A DNA stretch of 64,000 nucleotides from positions 31,250 through 95,249 of the forward strand of contig NZ_JABFMX010000017.1 in NCBI RefSeq assembly GCF_013359735.1. Direction: 5' to 3'. The notes under the pieces are model-generated. The model saw nothing but the letters and a program-made list of their open reading frames with translations, was not told where the DNA came from and searched no databases. This document shows positions 25,934 through 34,905 of this stretch, in pieces; position 1 is the first letter of the stretch, and every line of letters starts with the position of its first letter. The DNA is from Arthrobacter sp. C9C5 (lineage in GTDB: Bacteria; Actinomycetota; Actinomycetes; Actinomycetales; Micrococcaceae). Made by a program: the position numbers and the translations under genes.

Positions 25934-27415
25934 TTGGGATCGATACCGATCGTCGATATTTTTGCGGGGCCCGGTGGGCTTGGCGAAGGCTTCGGAGCCC
26001 TAACGCTCAACGGCGGCAATGTTTTTGAGTCCGTCGCTGCCATAGAGATGGAGTCCTCGGCTCATTCGACCTTGACACTTCGCCACGCATTCCGGGACTT
26101 GGACAGACGAGGGCGCGTTCCAAATGTCTACTATCGTTTCGCTCGCGGCGAGGTCGAATACCAAGCATTGTGGGATGACCCGGAGATGGGGGCCGCACTG
26201 GATCGGGCTTCCAAGCGGGTTCATCGGCTCGAACTTGGGGAAGACACCCGCGCGGAGTCGGATGCTCTGATCAAAGAGACTCTTCAGGGAGAAGACAATT
26301 GGGTCCTTGTTGGAGGCCCTCCTTGCCAGGCATACTCCCTCGTGGGGCGTTCCAGACGAGCCAACGACGAGGCGTTCGAGGAAGACAAGAAGCACTTTCT
26401 CTACCGCGAGTACCTCCACATCATTACGACCTTCCTGCCGTCGGTCTTTGTCATGGAGAACGTCAAGGGACTTTTGTCGTCTACCCATGGTGGTCAGCCC
26501 ATGTTCGAGCGCATCCTCGATGACCTTCGCAACATAGGTGGCGAGGCGGAGTACGAGATCTTTTCCCTGACAAAGCCCGGGTCGCCGGAGACTCTGAACC
26601 CCAAGGACTTCATCATCAGAGCCGAAGAATTCGGTGTACCTCAACAGCGGCACAGGGTCATCCTCCTCGGAATCCGGAAAGACCTCGGCCGTAAGCCAAG
26701 GACACTCGTACGCGCTGACACGCAAGTGACTGTGCGGGACGCGATTCACGACATGCCTGCGATTCGCTCGCGAATATCGAAGGGAATCGACTCGGCAGCC
26801 AATTGGGTATCTCTGCGCGCTGATGCCAACGATGCTCTGGCAGACGATGGCATTGCTGCGCTTACGTATCTGAACGACCCCGGGCCGCTCAGTAATGACT
26901 TCATCCACACCGCTCCGAAGAGGAGCAATGCGGAGGGCGCTGCGGCCAAATTCCGTAGCTGGATAGAAGACACCAGGCTGGGAGGCTTCGCTGGTCATGT
27001 ATCTCGAGGGCACATGGCATCTGACTTGCAGAGGTATTTCTTCGCTTCCGCATTCGCTCTGAAGCACGGACGTTCACCGGTCTTGTCTGATTTCTCCGAG
27101 GGGCTCACTCCGAATCATCAGAGCGCCAGAAGCGAAAAGAAGTCTTTCGCCGACCGGTTCAAGGTTCAAGTCTGGGACAAGCCTTCCTCGACTGTGGTCT
27201 CACACATCGCAAAGGATGGGCACTACTACATTCATCCCGATCCTTGCCAGATGCGAAGCCTGTCCATTCGAGAAGCTGCTAGGCTCCAGTCTTTTCCGGA
27301 CAACTACGTATTTCTTGGGAATCGGACGCAGCAATACACGCAAGTCGGCAACGCAGTGCCGCCATACCTGGCGCACCAGATTGCCAAGATAGTCTCAGAG
27401 CTGGTAGCTAAGTAA
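25934..27415 (+). CDS. DNA (cytosine-5) methyltransferase
   Basis: About 493 residues. All main C5-MTase motifs are in order: I (VDIFAGPGGLGEGF, about 7-20, S-adenosylmethionine site), IV (VGGPPCQAYSLVGRSR with the catalytic Cys131), VI (MENVKG), VIII (PQQRHRVILLG) and X (QVGNAVPP). The region between VIII and X holds the target-recognition segment. TTG at 25934 is chosen: GGAGG nine bases upstream, and motif I then lies at the usual distance from the N-terminus; the longer frame upstream is hairpin leader. First gene of an operon with a MORC ATPase, Z1, DUF4420 and AIPR proteins, so it is the modification subunit. Target site unknown. Confidence 0.95.
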   Translation: MGSIPIVDIFAGPGGLGEGFGALTLNGGNVFESVAAIEMESSAHSTLTLRHAFRDLDRRGRVPNVYYRFARGEVEYQALWDDPEMGAALDRASKRVHRLELGEDTRAESDALIKETLQGEDNWVLVGGPPCQAYSLVGRSRRANDEAFEEDKKHFLYREYLHIITTFLPSVFVMENVKGLLSSTHGGQPMFERILDDLRNIGGEAEYEIFSLTKPGSPETLNPKDFIIRAEEFGVPQQRHRVILLGIRKDLGRKPRTLVRADTQVTVRDAIHDMPAIRSRISKGIDSAANWVSLRADANDALADDGIAALTYLNDPGPLSNDFIHTAPKRSNAEGAAAKFRSWIEDTRLGGFAGHVSRGHMASDLQRYFFASAFALKHGRSPVLSDFSEGLTPNHQSARSEKKSFADRFKVQVWDKPSSTVVSHIAKDGHYYIHPDPCQMRSLSIREAARLQSFPDNYVFLGNRTQQYTQVGNAVPPYLAHQIAKIVSELVAK

Positions 27416-27448
27416 GGATCGGGATTGATTGGGGGAGTGACTGCAACG

Positions 27449-28936
27449 ATGCATGCCACTGAATGGGATATCGTCCAACCGAGTGCGAGTCCCGTTTTTG
27501 AAGCACTTCGAGCATTCGGCTACACACCGGAGACGTCCATCGCGGATCTGGTCGACAATAGTATCGCTGCGAAGGCGAAGAACGTTCACATCGCGTTTGT
27601 CTGGAATGATGGCGACGCCTACATCGTCATCAAAGACGACGGTGAAGGCATGAGTGAGCAGGCACTTGTTGATGCGATGCGGTTGGGAAGCCAGAGCCCA
27701 GTCGTGGAGCGCAAAAAAGGAGATCTGGGCCGCTTTGGGCTGGGACTGAAGACCGCATCGATTGCTCAGGCTCGAGAGTTCTCCGTTGTCACCTCCAATG
27801 CGAAGGGCAAGGAAGCCGCGGTCCGCCGCTGGAACCTCGATGAAGTCCAAGAGACAGGCGAGTGGCGCTTGAGAAATTCGCTCCCAATCCAAGCGCTCGA
27901 TGACATTGCCTTTTCGGAAACGGGAACTGCGATCATATGGACAAAATGTGATCGCCTAATCGGAGATCCGGCAACCGGATCCCACATGACCAAGGCCCAG
28001 TTCCTAAGAGTTGCCGACACCGTGTCCCACCACCTGGCGATGACATTCCACCGATTCTTGGAATCTCCCCGACGCCTAAGAATCTATGTAAATGGATCTG
28101 AAGTCCTACCCTGGGATCCATTTCTTACGGATAACGCCTCAACATACTCACCGGGCAAGGAGAATTTGCCGATGCACGGGCACGCCATCGGCGTCACACC
28201 CTACGTCCTTCCGCACAAGAGCAAACTTGAGGGCGAAGAGCACAGGAGGGCGGCGGGTGTCTACGGGTGGAACGCACACCAGGGCTTCTATGTATACCGA
28301 GAGGATCGACTCCTCGTCGCGGGCAGCTGGTTGGGCGTCGGCGGGATGAAGGAGGAACACTCCAAACTTGCCCGCATAGCCCTGGACATACCGGTCGCTT
28401 TGGACCACATGTGGCAGGTCGATGTAAGGAAGTCACAGGTACGCCCGCCTGCATCAATCGTGCGAGATCTCGAAAGGATAGGACGCGCAACCAAAGCGAA
28501 AGCTCAGGAGGTCTACCGCTTCCGGGGAAAGATGGAGGCCGCGAGGTCGTCTCAGAAGTTTGTCTTTGCTTGGCTGCAGCACAAGGACCGAGACAATAAC
28601 ATTTCCTATCGCGTCAACCGCGACAACCCTGTCGTACGTCAATGCCTAGAGACGGGCAAAGCCAATGCGGCGCAGATTGAGCAGCTTTTACGATTTGTTG
28701 AAGAAACTGTGCCGCTGACCCAAATCGCCGTCCACCTGGCCAGTTCTTTGGAATCCTCACAGCAACCATTTGAGGAGGACACGAAGGGCCTGCGGGAGCT
28801 TCTCCAGTTCTCCTTTGACCGTATGCTCACCAGCGGCGCAACTGGCGAGCAAGTTCTCGACGTATTAGCGAGAGCCGAACCCTTCTCCCTGCACCCAGGC
28901 ATCGTCGCCGCATTCCAAGAAAGCATGAACTCATGA
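27449..28936 (+). CDS. MORC/MutL-like GHKL ATPase of a restriction-modification operon
   Basis: About 495 residues with an N-terminal GHKL ATP-binding domain: N-box IADLVDNSIAA (about 31-41), DDGEGM (63-68) and LGRFGLGLKTAS (94-104). The base that is Glu in most GHKL ATPases reads Asp33 here. Downstream come an S5-like transducer part (QVDVRKSQVRPP) and a helical C-terminus. Iyer, Abhiman and Aravind described such MutL/MORC proteins in restriction-modification operons; they probably couple ATP-driven dimerisation to DNA handling. ATG 27449 with GGGGGAG upstream is preferred to the TTG at 27425. Its stop overlaps the Z1 start by four bases. Confidence 0.88.
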   Translation: MHATEWDIVQPSASPVFEALRAFGYTPETSIADLVDNSIAAKAKNVHIAFVWNDGDAYIVIKDDGEGMSEQALVDAMRLGSQSPVVERKKGDLGRFGLGLKTASIAQAREFSVVTSNAKGKEAAVRRWNLDEVQETGEWRLRNSLPIQALDDIAFSETGTAIIWTKCDRLIGDPATGSHMTKAQFLRVADTVSHHLAMTFHRFLESPRRLRIYVNGSEVLPWDPFLTDNASTYSPGKENLPMHGHAIGVTPYVLPHKSKLEGEEHRRAAGVYGWNAHQGFYVYREDRLLVAGSWLGVGGMKEEHSKLARIALDIPVALDHMWQVDVRKSQVRPPASIVRDLERIGRATKAKAQEVYRFRGKMEAARSSQKFVFAWLQHKDRDNNISYRVNRDNPVVRQCLETGKANAAQIEQLLRFVEETVPLTQIAVHLASSLESSQQPFEEDTKGLRELLQFSFDRMLTSGATGEQVLDVLARAEPFSLHPGIVAAFQESMNS

Positions 28937-31758
28937 CAACTGCTAGGTCTTACGTCACCAAAATGGCCACTTCCCATCTCGAACTCCTTCGAGGACAGAA
29001 GACGTTGATTACAGCAGCGGCGGTTCGGGAAGCCGTTGCCTTGTTCTGCGACGGTCCGGCCAAACAGATGCCTGGAGGCCTTACGGCGTCGCTCGTCGAA
29101 GAAATCGCCAGGGACATTGAAACGCAGTTCAACGTTTATGTGATCGGCGGAGGAGAGCTGACGAACACCAAAGGCCATGTGCCGTGGCTCGAGGAGCGCC
29201 GCGAGACTATCGAATGGAAGTTCTGGGACCGATACCGGCGATACATGATCGAAGACGAGGGGCGTTCGAGCGACGCCTTCGACAAATCCGTAGGTGACGT
29301 TACCGATCGGATCTTGGCGTCACTCGAAAACCCACTCCGCCCTGGGAGATGGGAGAGGCGAGGGCTTGTCGCCGGGCAGGTACAATCCGGCAAAACGTCG
29401 AACTACGTTGGCCTCCTCAACAAGGCCATCGATGCCGGCTACAAACTCATTATTGTGATGGCCGGCGCACATGACAGCCTTCGGAGTCAGACTCAACAGC
29501 GAATCAACGAAGGGGTGCTGGGTTTCAACACCGCTGAGACGTTCAGCGGCTCTGGACTGAGCTCCAAGACAGGCGTCGGCCTCAAGTCTGGCCCGAACCT
29601 CCTAATCAACTGCTCGACCACGGTCGAATCCAGTGGCGACTTCAAACTCACAGTTGCTAAGCAAGCCCACCAAGCGATCGGCGGAGATCCAACAGTTCTG
29701 GTCGTCAAGAAGAATGCATCCATCCTTCGAAATGTGTACAAGTGGGCAACGGGCCTGCAGCACATCATTGATCCGGCTACAGGGAAAAAAGTCGTGCCAG
29801 GTGTTCCCCTGTTGGTTTTGGATGACGAGGCTGACTACGCATCCATTGACACCGTCACCAAACCGGGTGAAGCCGAGGATGAAACCGATCCGTCGACCAT
29901 CAACGGACTTATCCGGCAGATCCTCGACACCTTCGAGAAGAGTGCTTATGTGGCATACACCGCGACTCCATTTGCCAATATCTTCATAGATCCCAATGCT
30001 GCCAGAACCGATATTGGTCTCGACTTGTTCCCGGAACATTTCATTGTTCGCTTACCAGAACCGTCCAACTATTCAGGACCCATCCGCTTCTTCGGCCTAG
30101 ACGGAGACACCGAGGCCGGCCTAGAGACCGTCGAGGCCATGCCAACCCTGAGGCGCATCCAGGATCACGAGGACTGGCTAAGAGACGGTCACAAATCCAC
30201 CGAAATTCCAGATGACGAACTACCGGAATCGCTGAAGGAGGCCATCCAAACATTTGTGCTGTCGTGCACCGTGAAACGCATGCGGGGCCTGCGAATCAAG
30301 CATTCCTCGATGCTTGTGCATGTCACCAGGTTCAAGGACGTTCAAGCGGAAGTGGCTCGGCAGGTGCAGGAATACGTCGAGGACCTGCGGATTGCAGTGG
30401 AATTTGAAGCGAAGGCGGACTCTGAATCCGCGCTGACACTGCTTAAGAACCTCTATCTCACGGACTTTGTCGAGGTAAACGACATTCTGCTCGCCAACGA
30501 GGATCTCGCCGCCGAATGCCGGACACTTCCAGCGTGGCACGAGGTGGAGGGCGAGCTGCTCCAGACGCTATCGGAGATTGAGATCCAAGTCGTGAACGGG
30601 TCGGTCAAAGACTCTCTGATGTACTCTCAGCGCCCCAACGGGTTAAAAGTAATCGCCATTGGAGGGGACAAACTCTCACGGGGGCTCACCCTCGAGGGCT
30701 TGATGGTTTCGTATTATCTTCGAGCATCCAAGATGTACGACACTCTCATGCAAATGGGTCGCTGGTTTGGTTATCGGCCTGGCTACCTTGATCTGTGTCG
30801 TATTTACACGACTCCGCAACTGATCACTTGGTACTCCCGCATCACCGATGCCGCCGCAAAGTTGTATCGGGAGTTCGAGGTGATGGGCCAGCTGAACCGG
30901 ACACCACGTCAATATGGATTGCGAATTCAGCAGCATCCTGACGGCCTGATGGTCACCGCGGCAAATAAATCGCGTCATTCCCAGAAGATGAAGGTCAGCT
31001 TTGCCGCCACTCAATGCGAGACTTTGCTGTTCGATACTGATGACAGCGTTCGAAAGCAAAACTGGGTCGCTCTGGAACAGCTCGCCAGTGACGTTTTCGG
31101 ACCTTCCACTGATACCCGAGCAAAACACGTCCAGCACGATGTGTCAGCAGATTCGGTTCTAGATTTCCTCAGGGGGTACTCGGGACACAGGGATTCAGGC
31201 AGGGGTTTGCCGCAGCCTCTGATCGAGTACATCGAGAAGTGTCTTGAACCAAGAACTTCTGAACTAACCCGCTGGACGGTCATGCTGGGCGATCGAACGG
31301 ACGCGGACAACTATTTCCCGTCTGCGGTGGGGGAGCTCGGCTTGTACACGCGTAGTCCATTCCCGCAGGAACAGGCTGATGGAAAACGGTCGATAAAGCG
31401 TCTTGTGAGTCCAGGTGACGTGCTCCTTCCTCTCAAAGAGGGGTCGTCGGCGTGGGACGAGGCGCTCAAGTGGGCGGTAGACCGGTTCGAATCCGGCGCA
31501 GCGAAACCCGGAACCAAGAAGCCAGAGAAACCGACGGCAGCCGCCGAACGCCACTTGAGGTCCGAAGACCACGGATTCCTCATGATTTATCCGATTGACC
31601 CTGAATCTTTCGGATACGAGAAGAACTCGGTGCCATTCGTAGGCTTCGCCGTTTCGTTCCCAGCGAGCGACAACGGACTTTCAGTGGACTATCAAGTAAA
31701 TTCTGTCTTTTGGGATGAGCTTTTTGACGATGAGGGTGCCAATGCCGGTTCGAAATAG
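28933..31758 (+). CDS. Z1-domain superfamily II helicase-like ATPase
   Basis: 941 residues. Walker A GQVQSGKTSNYVG at about 148-160, Walker B/DEAD-like LLVLDDEADYASID, motif III-like YTATPFANIF, then GGDKLSRGLTLEG and QMGRWFGYRPGY as motifs V and VI. This set defines the Z1 (endonuclease-associated) proteins, probably the DNA translocase of the complex. Start overlaps the MORC stop (ATGA), so translation is coupled. The long insert between motifs III and V (about 380-560) carries helices typical of the family. Confidence 0.92.
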   Translation: MTTARSYVTKMATSHLELLRGQKTLITAAAVREAVALFCDGPAKQMPGGLTASLVEEIARDIETQFNVYVIGGGELTNTKGHVPWLEERRETIEWKFWDRYRRYMIEDEGRSSDAFDKSVGDVTDRILASLENPLRPGRWERRGLVAGQVQSGKTSNYVGLLNKAIDAGYKLIIVMAGAHDSLRSQTQQRINEGVLGFNTAETFSGSGLSSKTGVGLKSGPNLLINCSTTVESSGDFKLTVAKQAHQAIGGDPTVLVVKKNASILRNVYKWATGLQHIIDPATGKKVVPGVPLLVLDDEADYASIDTVTKPGEAEDETDPSTINGLIRQILDTFEKSAYVAYTATPFANIFIDPNAARTDIGLDLFPEHFIVRLPEPSNYSGPIRFFGLDGDTEAGLETVEAMPTLRRIQDHEDWLRDGHKSTEIPDDELPESLKEAIQTFVLSCTVKRMRGLRIKHSSMLVHVTRFKDVQAEVARQVQEYVEDLRIAVEFEAKADSESALTLLKNLYLTDFVEVNDILLANEDLAAECRTLPAWHEVEGELLQTLSEIEIQVVNGSVKDSLMYSQRPNGLKVIAIGGDKLSRGLTLEGLMVSYYLRASKMYDTLMQMGRWFGYRPGYLDLCRIYTTPQLITWYSRITDAAAKLYREFEVMGQLNRTPRQYGLRIQQHPDGLMVTAANKSRHSQKMKVSFAATQCETLLFDTDDSVRKQNWVALEQLASDVFGPSTDTRAKHVQHDVSADSVLDFLRGYSGHRDSGRGLPQPLIEYIEKCLEPRTSELTRWTVMLGDRTDADNYFPSAVGELGLYTRSPFPQEQADGKRSIKRLVSPGDVLLPLKEGSSAWDEALKWAVDRFESGAAKPGTKKPEKPTAAAERHLRSEDHGFLMIYPIDPESFGYEKNSVPFVGFAVSFPASDNGLSVDYQVNSVFWDELFDDEGANAGSK

Positions 31759-32767
31759 CCCCGGAGGCAGCCTTGGGCTGGACCTTCTCTGGTCATCGCT
31801 CGAGGCGGAGGCGGATTATCCAGGGCTATTTACGCGACGTCTAACTTCTGCTCCCGACCGCGATGTCTTCGTTTTTTGGGAAGGCGGAAAGCAGGGCAGG
31901 AAGGGGCTCAGCATTAGCGCGGCGGGAGCTCTGGAGGAAGTCACGGCACGCCTCCCCGATGTCTACGGACTCGACACGGGGGTTTCTGTTCCCGTTCCGG
32001 GTCGAGTCGAATTGCGGATTGCCGAGTCACGAGGAGCAGTGTCGTCAGTCTTCGAGACCTTGATTGAGGACGTCGTCAAAACGCTTTCTGCCGACGTCGC
32101 CAAGGATGCGCTTGTGACCGTGTGCCGTCGGCTTGACCTGTGGAAGCACTTCTTCGCTGTTAGCCGCAATGGTTTGAGCTTGAACCAGCAGGCGGGTCTC
32201 TTTGCCGAATTGACGGTGCTGATCGACGTGATGTGCACCGCTATTGGCGAGGAATCAGCTGCGCACGCTTGGTATGGGCCGGCAGGCGCCTTGCAGGATT
32301 TCGCCAACGACCGCTTGGGTGTCGAAGTTAAGTCGGTGTCTTCGACGGGCCCCGCAATTGTCACGATCGCGAACGAACGCCAGCTCGATGAACGCTTGGT
32401 CGGAGACCTGCTCCTGGCGGTCTACAAGCTGGACATTCGCGAGACGGGCGAGGGCCTGACGTTACCAAGAAAGATCGAGGCCGCTCGAAAACATCTGGCC
32501 GGCTACGAATCTGCTTCAGCAATGTTTGAAGCCAAACTAATTCGCTCCGGCTATTCGGATGCCCACCGGGCCAAATACGTTCATCGAATGACCATCAGAA
32601 GCGCGGCTTGGTTCCGGGTGGCCGGATCGTTCCCCCGGATAACAGAGCAAGACCTCCCGACTGGCGTGAGCCAGGTCTCGTACAAGGTGAACGTTGAATC
32701 TTGTCAGGAGTGGGAGCTGGTGCCGGAATTGGCAATTGAGACTATTAGAAGGGCCCACGAGCTATGA
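31742..32767 (+). CDS. DUF4420 PD-(D/E)XK endonuclease-fold protein
   Basis: About 341 residues. The family signature is visible: QQAGLFAELTVL (Glu156), AWYGPAGALQDF (about 177-187) and LGVEVKSVSS (Glu195, Lys197), forming a restriction-endonuclease active site. It is the likely cleavage subunit. The first ATG at 31715 is in frame but 31742 is preferred because GAGGG precedes it at good distance; either way it overlaps the Z1 gene. Its stop overlaps the AIPR start (ATGA). Confidence 0.9.
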   Translation: MPVRNSPGGSLGLDLLWSSLEAEADYPGLFTRRLTSAPDRDVFVFWEGGKQGRKGLSISAAGALEEVTARLPDVYGLDTGVSVPVPGRVELRIAESRGAVSSVFETLIEDVVKTLSADVAKDALVTVCRRLDLWKHFFAVSRNGLSLNQQAGLFAELTVLIDVMCTAIGEESAAHAWYGPAGALQDFANDRLGVEVKSVSSTGPAIVTIANERQLDERLVGDLLLAVYKLDIRETGEGLTLPRKIEAARKHLAGYESASAMFEAKLIRSGYSDAHRAKYVHRMTIRSAAWFRVAGSFPRITEQDLPTGVSQVSYKVNVESCQEWELVPELAIETIRRAHEL

Positions 32768-34812
32768 CCCAGCTCTCCATGTTTCATGCGGATCTGCTTC
32801 AGTCTGTGAGGATGGCGGCAGAGGAAGAAGGCAATCCCGAGAGTCTCGCGCACGGGTTCACGCAGTATGTGATGGACTTGTTGACCGAGGGGGGCGAAGC
32901 CGCGGATCCGGTCGTGGCCTTGTATGGCCTTCCCAAGATGCACACGTCTGGATATGACTGGGAGGAAGAGCGTGGGCTTCTGAGCATCTTCGGAACGGAA
33001 TTTTCGGCACTCCCGGACATCGCATCTCTGACAAAAGCAGAACTCACACCAATGCTCAAGCGGGTCACTGAATTTGCCACTCGGGCGACTATGGATCTCG
33101 ACTCCAAGATCGACGAGTCGACGGTACTTCATGACGTCGTGGCAGAGATCAAGTCAGTTTGGCCCAAAGTCCGCAGGCTGCGCCTTGTCGTGCTCAGCAA
33201 CTCCCGACTGAGAACTGCTGTGCCGGTAGTTGCCCCGATCCGAGACAAAGACACGATCGTAGAGATCTGGGACATCGAACGAATCCAAAAGCTGTCCGCT
33301 TCAGGCAACGCCCAAGAGCCCGTATCAGTTGACTTGCTGGAATTCGGACTTAATGGTCTTCCTTTCTTAGGCCCCAACGGATCGCAGGACGAGTATCAGT
33401 CCTATCTGGCTGTTGTGCCAGGGCGGGTGTTGGCCGACATCTACGGCGAATACGGGCCGAGGCTGCTGGAATTGAACGTGCGTTCGTTCCTTCAGACGAG
33501 GGGAAAGATCAACAAGGGCATACAAGCGACGATCAGCAGCGAACCAGGTCGATTTCTTGCTTACAACAACGGTCTTTCCATGACGGCCTCCAGCGTAGAA
33601 ACGGAGCTCGTCGAGGGACAACGAGTCATCACAAGACTTCATGACATTCAGATCGTCAATGGTGGACAGACAACTGCTTCTCTCTATCATGCTCTGTCAG
33701 GCGGAAAAACTGACTTGGACCAAATCGAAGTGCAGGTAAAACTTACTGTCGTAGACCACGCAGTTCGCGATGACCTTGCACCAAGGATTTCAGAATATTC
33801 GAACTCTCAAAACCCCGTCAGAATGGCGGACTTCAGCGCGAATGATGCCTTCCACGTTGAATTGGAGAAACACTCACGGGTTACTTGGGCGCCGAGTGCT
33901 GAGGGTACCAACACCATGACGCGCTGGTTCTTTGAACGCGCACGGGGACAGTATGCGGATGCCGTGGCTCGGGAGCGCACACCCGCAGCCCAAAGGAAGT
34001 TCAAGAGCGAACATCCCGTAAATCAGAAGCTGCTGAAAACGGATATCGCCAAGTACGAAAACACATGGTCACAGCTTCCGTATCTGGTGAGCCTGGGAGC
34101 CGAAAAGAACTTTAATGAGTTCCTGCAGCGCCGGAGGGAAACCAACGCCAACCTGATCCCCGACGAGGAATACTTCCGTCGAGTTGTTGCGAAGGCAATC
34201 CTCTGGAGGAGGGCCGAGGCGGCCATAACAAAGCTGCAGCTGGGCGGCTACCGCGCGGCCACCGTCGCGTACACTCTGGCTCTCCTCTCAAACCGAACCG
34301 CGCAGCGGATTGATTTGGCAAAGCTCTGGCAGCGGCAGGATCTTCCCGAGGACCTGCTTCAAGCGATCATGGACCTAGCCCCCTTGGTTCATGAGCGAAT
34401 CCTTAGCACCGCGGGGGCCCGGAACGTCACCGAGTGGGCGAAGAAGAAGGAATGCTGGGAGGCGGTCCAAGAGATTGGCTGGACCGCTCCCGACTCTTTG
34501 CTATCCGTCACCGCAAGAGACACCGGGGCCAAGAAGACGGCGGCCACGCCTGATGACGCCGGGCCTCGGTCCGCGGAGGAAAGTGAAGCTATGAATGTCG
34601 TCTGCGCAGTGAGGGGCGAGGCATGGAAGAGTCTTTCCACGTGGGCGAAACAAACGGACAACCTCGCAGCATGGCAGCGTGGAATCGCTTTTAGCATCGG
34701 CCGCGCATTGGAATCCGACAGGAAGCCCTCGATAAAGCAGGCCGTCCAAGGACAGAAGATCCTGGCAGAGGCAACCCGTCTTGGCTTTGATCTGCAACTG
34801 GCCACCTCATGA
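32764..34812 (+). CDS. AIPR-family protein
   Basis: 682 residues of the AIPR (abortive-infection phage-resistance) family. Signature parts: SSEPGRFLAYNNGLSMTA (N-x-G context), IVNGGQTTASLYHAL, ISEYSNSQNPVRMADFSAND. First reported in a lactococcal phage-resistance protein; it always occurs with Z1/DUF4420 in this operon type. Its biochemical function is not established. Four-base overlap with the DUF4420 gene shows translational coupling. A gap of 93 bases separates it from the second GHKL gene. Confidence 0.92.
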   Translation: MTQLSMFHADLLQSVRMAAEEEGNPESLAHGFTQYVMDLLTEGGEAADPVVALYGLPKMHTSGYDWEEERGLLSIFGTEFSALPDIASLTKAELTPMLKRVTEFATRATMDLDSKIDESTVLHDVVAEIKSVWPKVRRLRLVVLSNSRLRTAVPVVAPIRDKDTIVEIWDIERIQKLSASGNAQEPVSVDLLEFGLNGLPFLGPNGSQDEYQSYLAVVPGRVLADIYGEYGPRLLELNVRSFLQTRGKINKGIQATISSEPGRFLAYNNGLSMTASSVETELVEGQRVITRLHDIQIVNGGQTTASLYHALSGGKTDLDQIEVQVKLTVVDHAVRDDLAPRISEYSNSQNPVRMADFSANDAFHVELEKHSRVTWAPSAEGTNTMTRWFFERARGQYADAVARERTPAAQRKFKSEHPVNQKLLKTDIAKYENTWSQLPYLVSLGAEKNFNEFLQRRRETNANLIPDEEYFRRVVAKAILWRRAEAAITKLQLGGYRAATVAYTLALLSNRTAQRIDLAKLWQRQDLPEDLLQAIMDLAPLVHERILSTAGARNVTEWAKKKECWEAVQEIGWTAPDSLLSVTARDTGAKKTAATPDDAGPRSAEESEAMNVVCAVRGEAWKSLSTWAKQTDNLAAWQRGIAFSIGRALESDRKPSIKQAVQGQKILAEATRLGFDLQLATS

Positions 34813-34905
34813 CGCGGGAATCTGTTGCGGCTATGGTTCGACCGCGAACACAAATCGGTCACGCATCGCGGTCGTTCTTGTCTGACACCGGAAAGGACAT
34901 TCGGA

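Noticed and set aside
31482..31495. GGTTCGAATCC, reminiscent of a tRNA T-arm
   Set aside because: It is inside the Z1 coding sequence and no acceptor, D or anticodon arms surround it.
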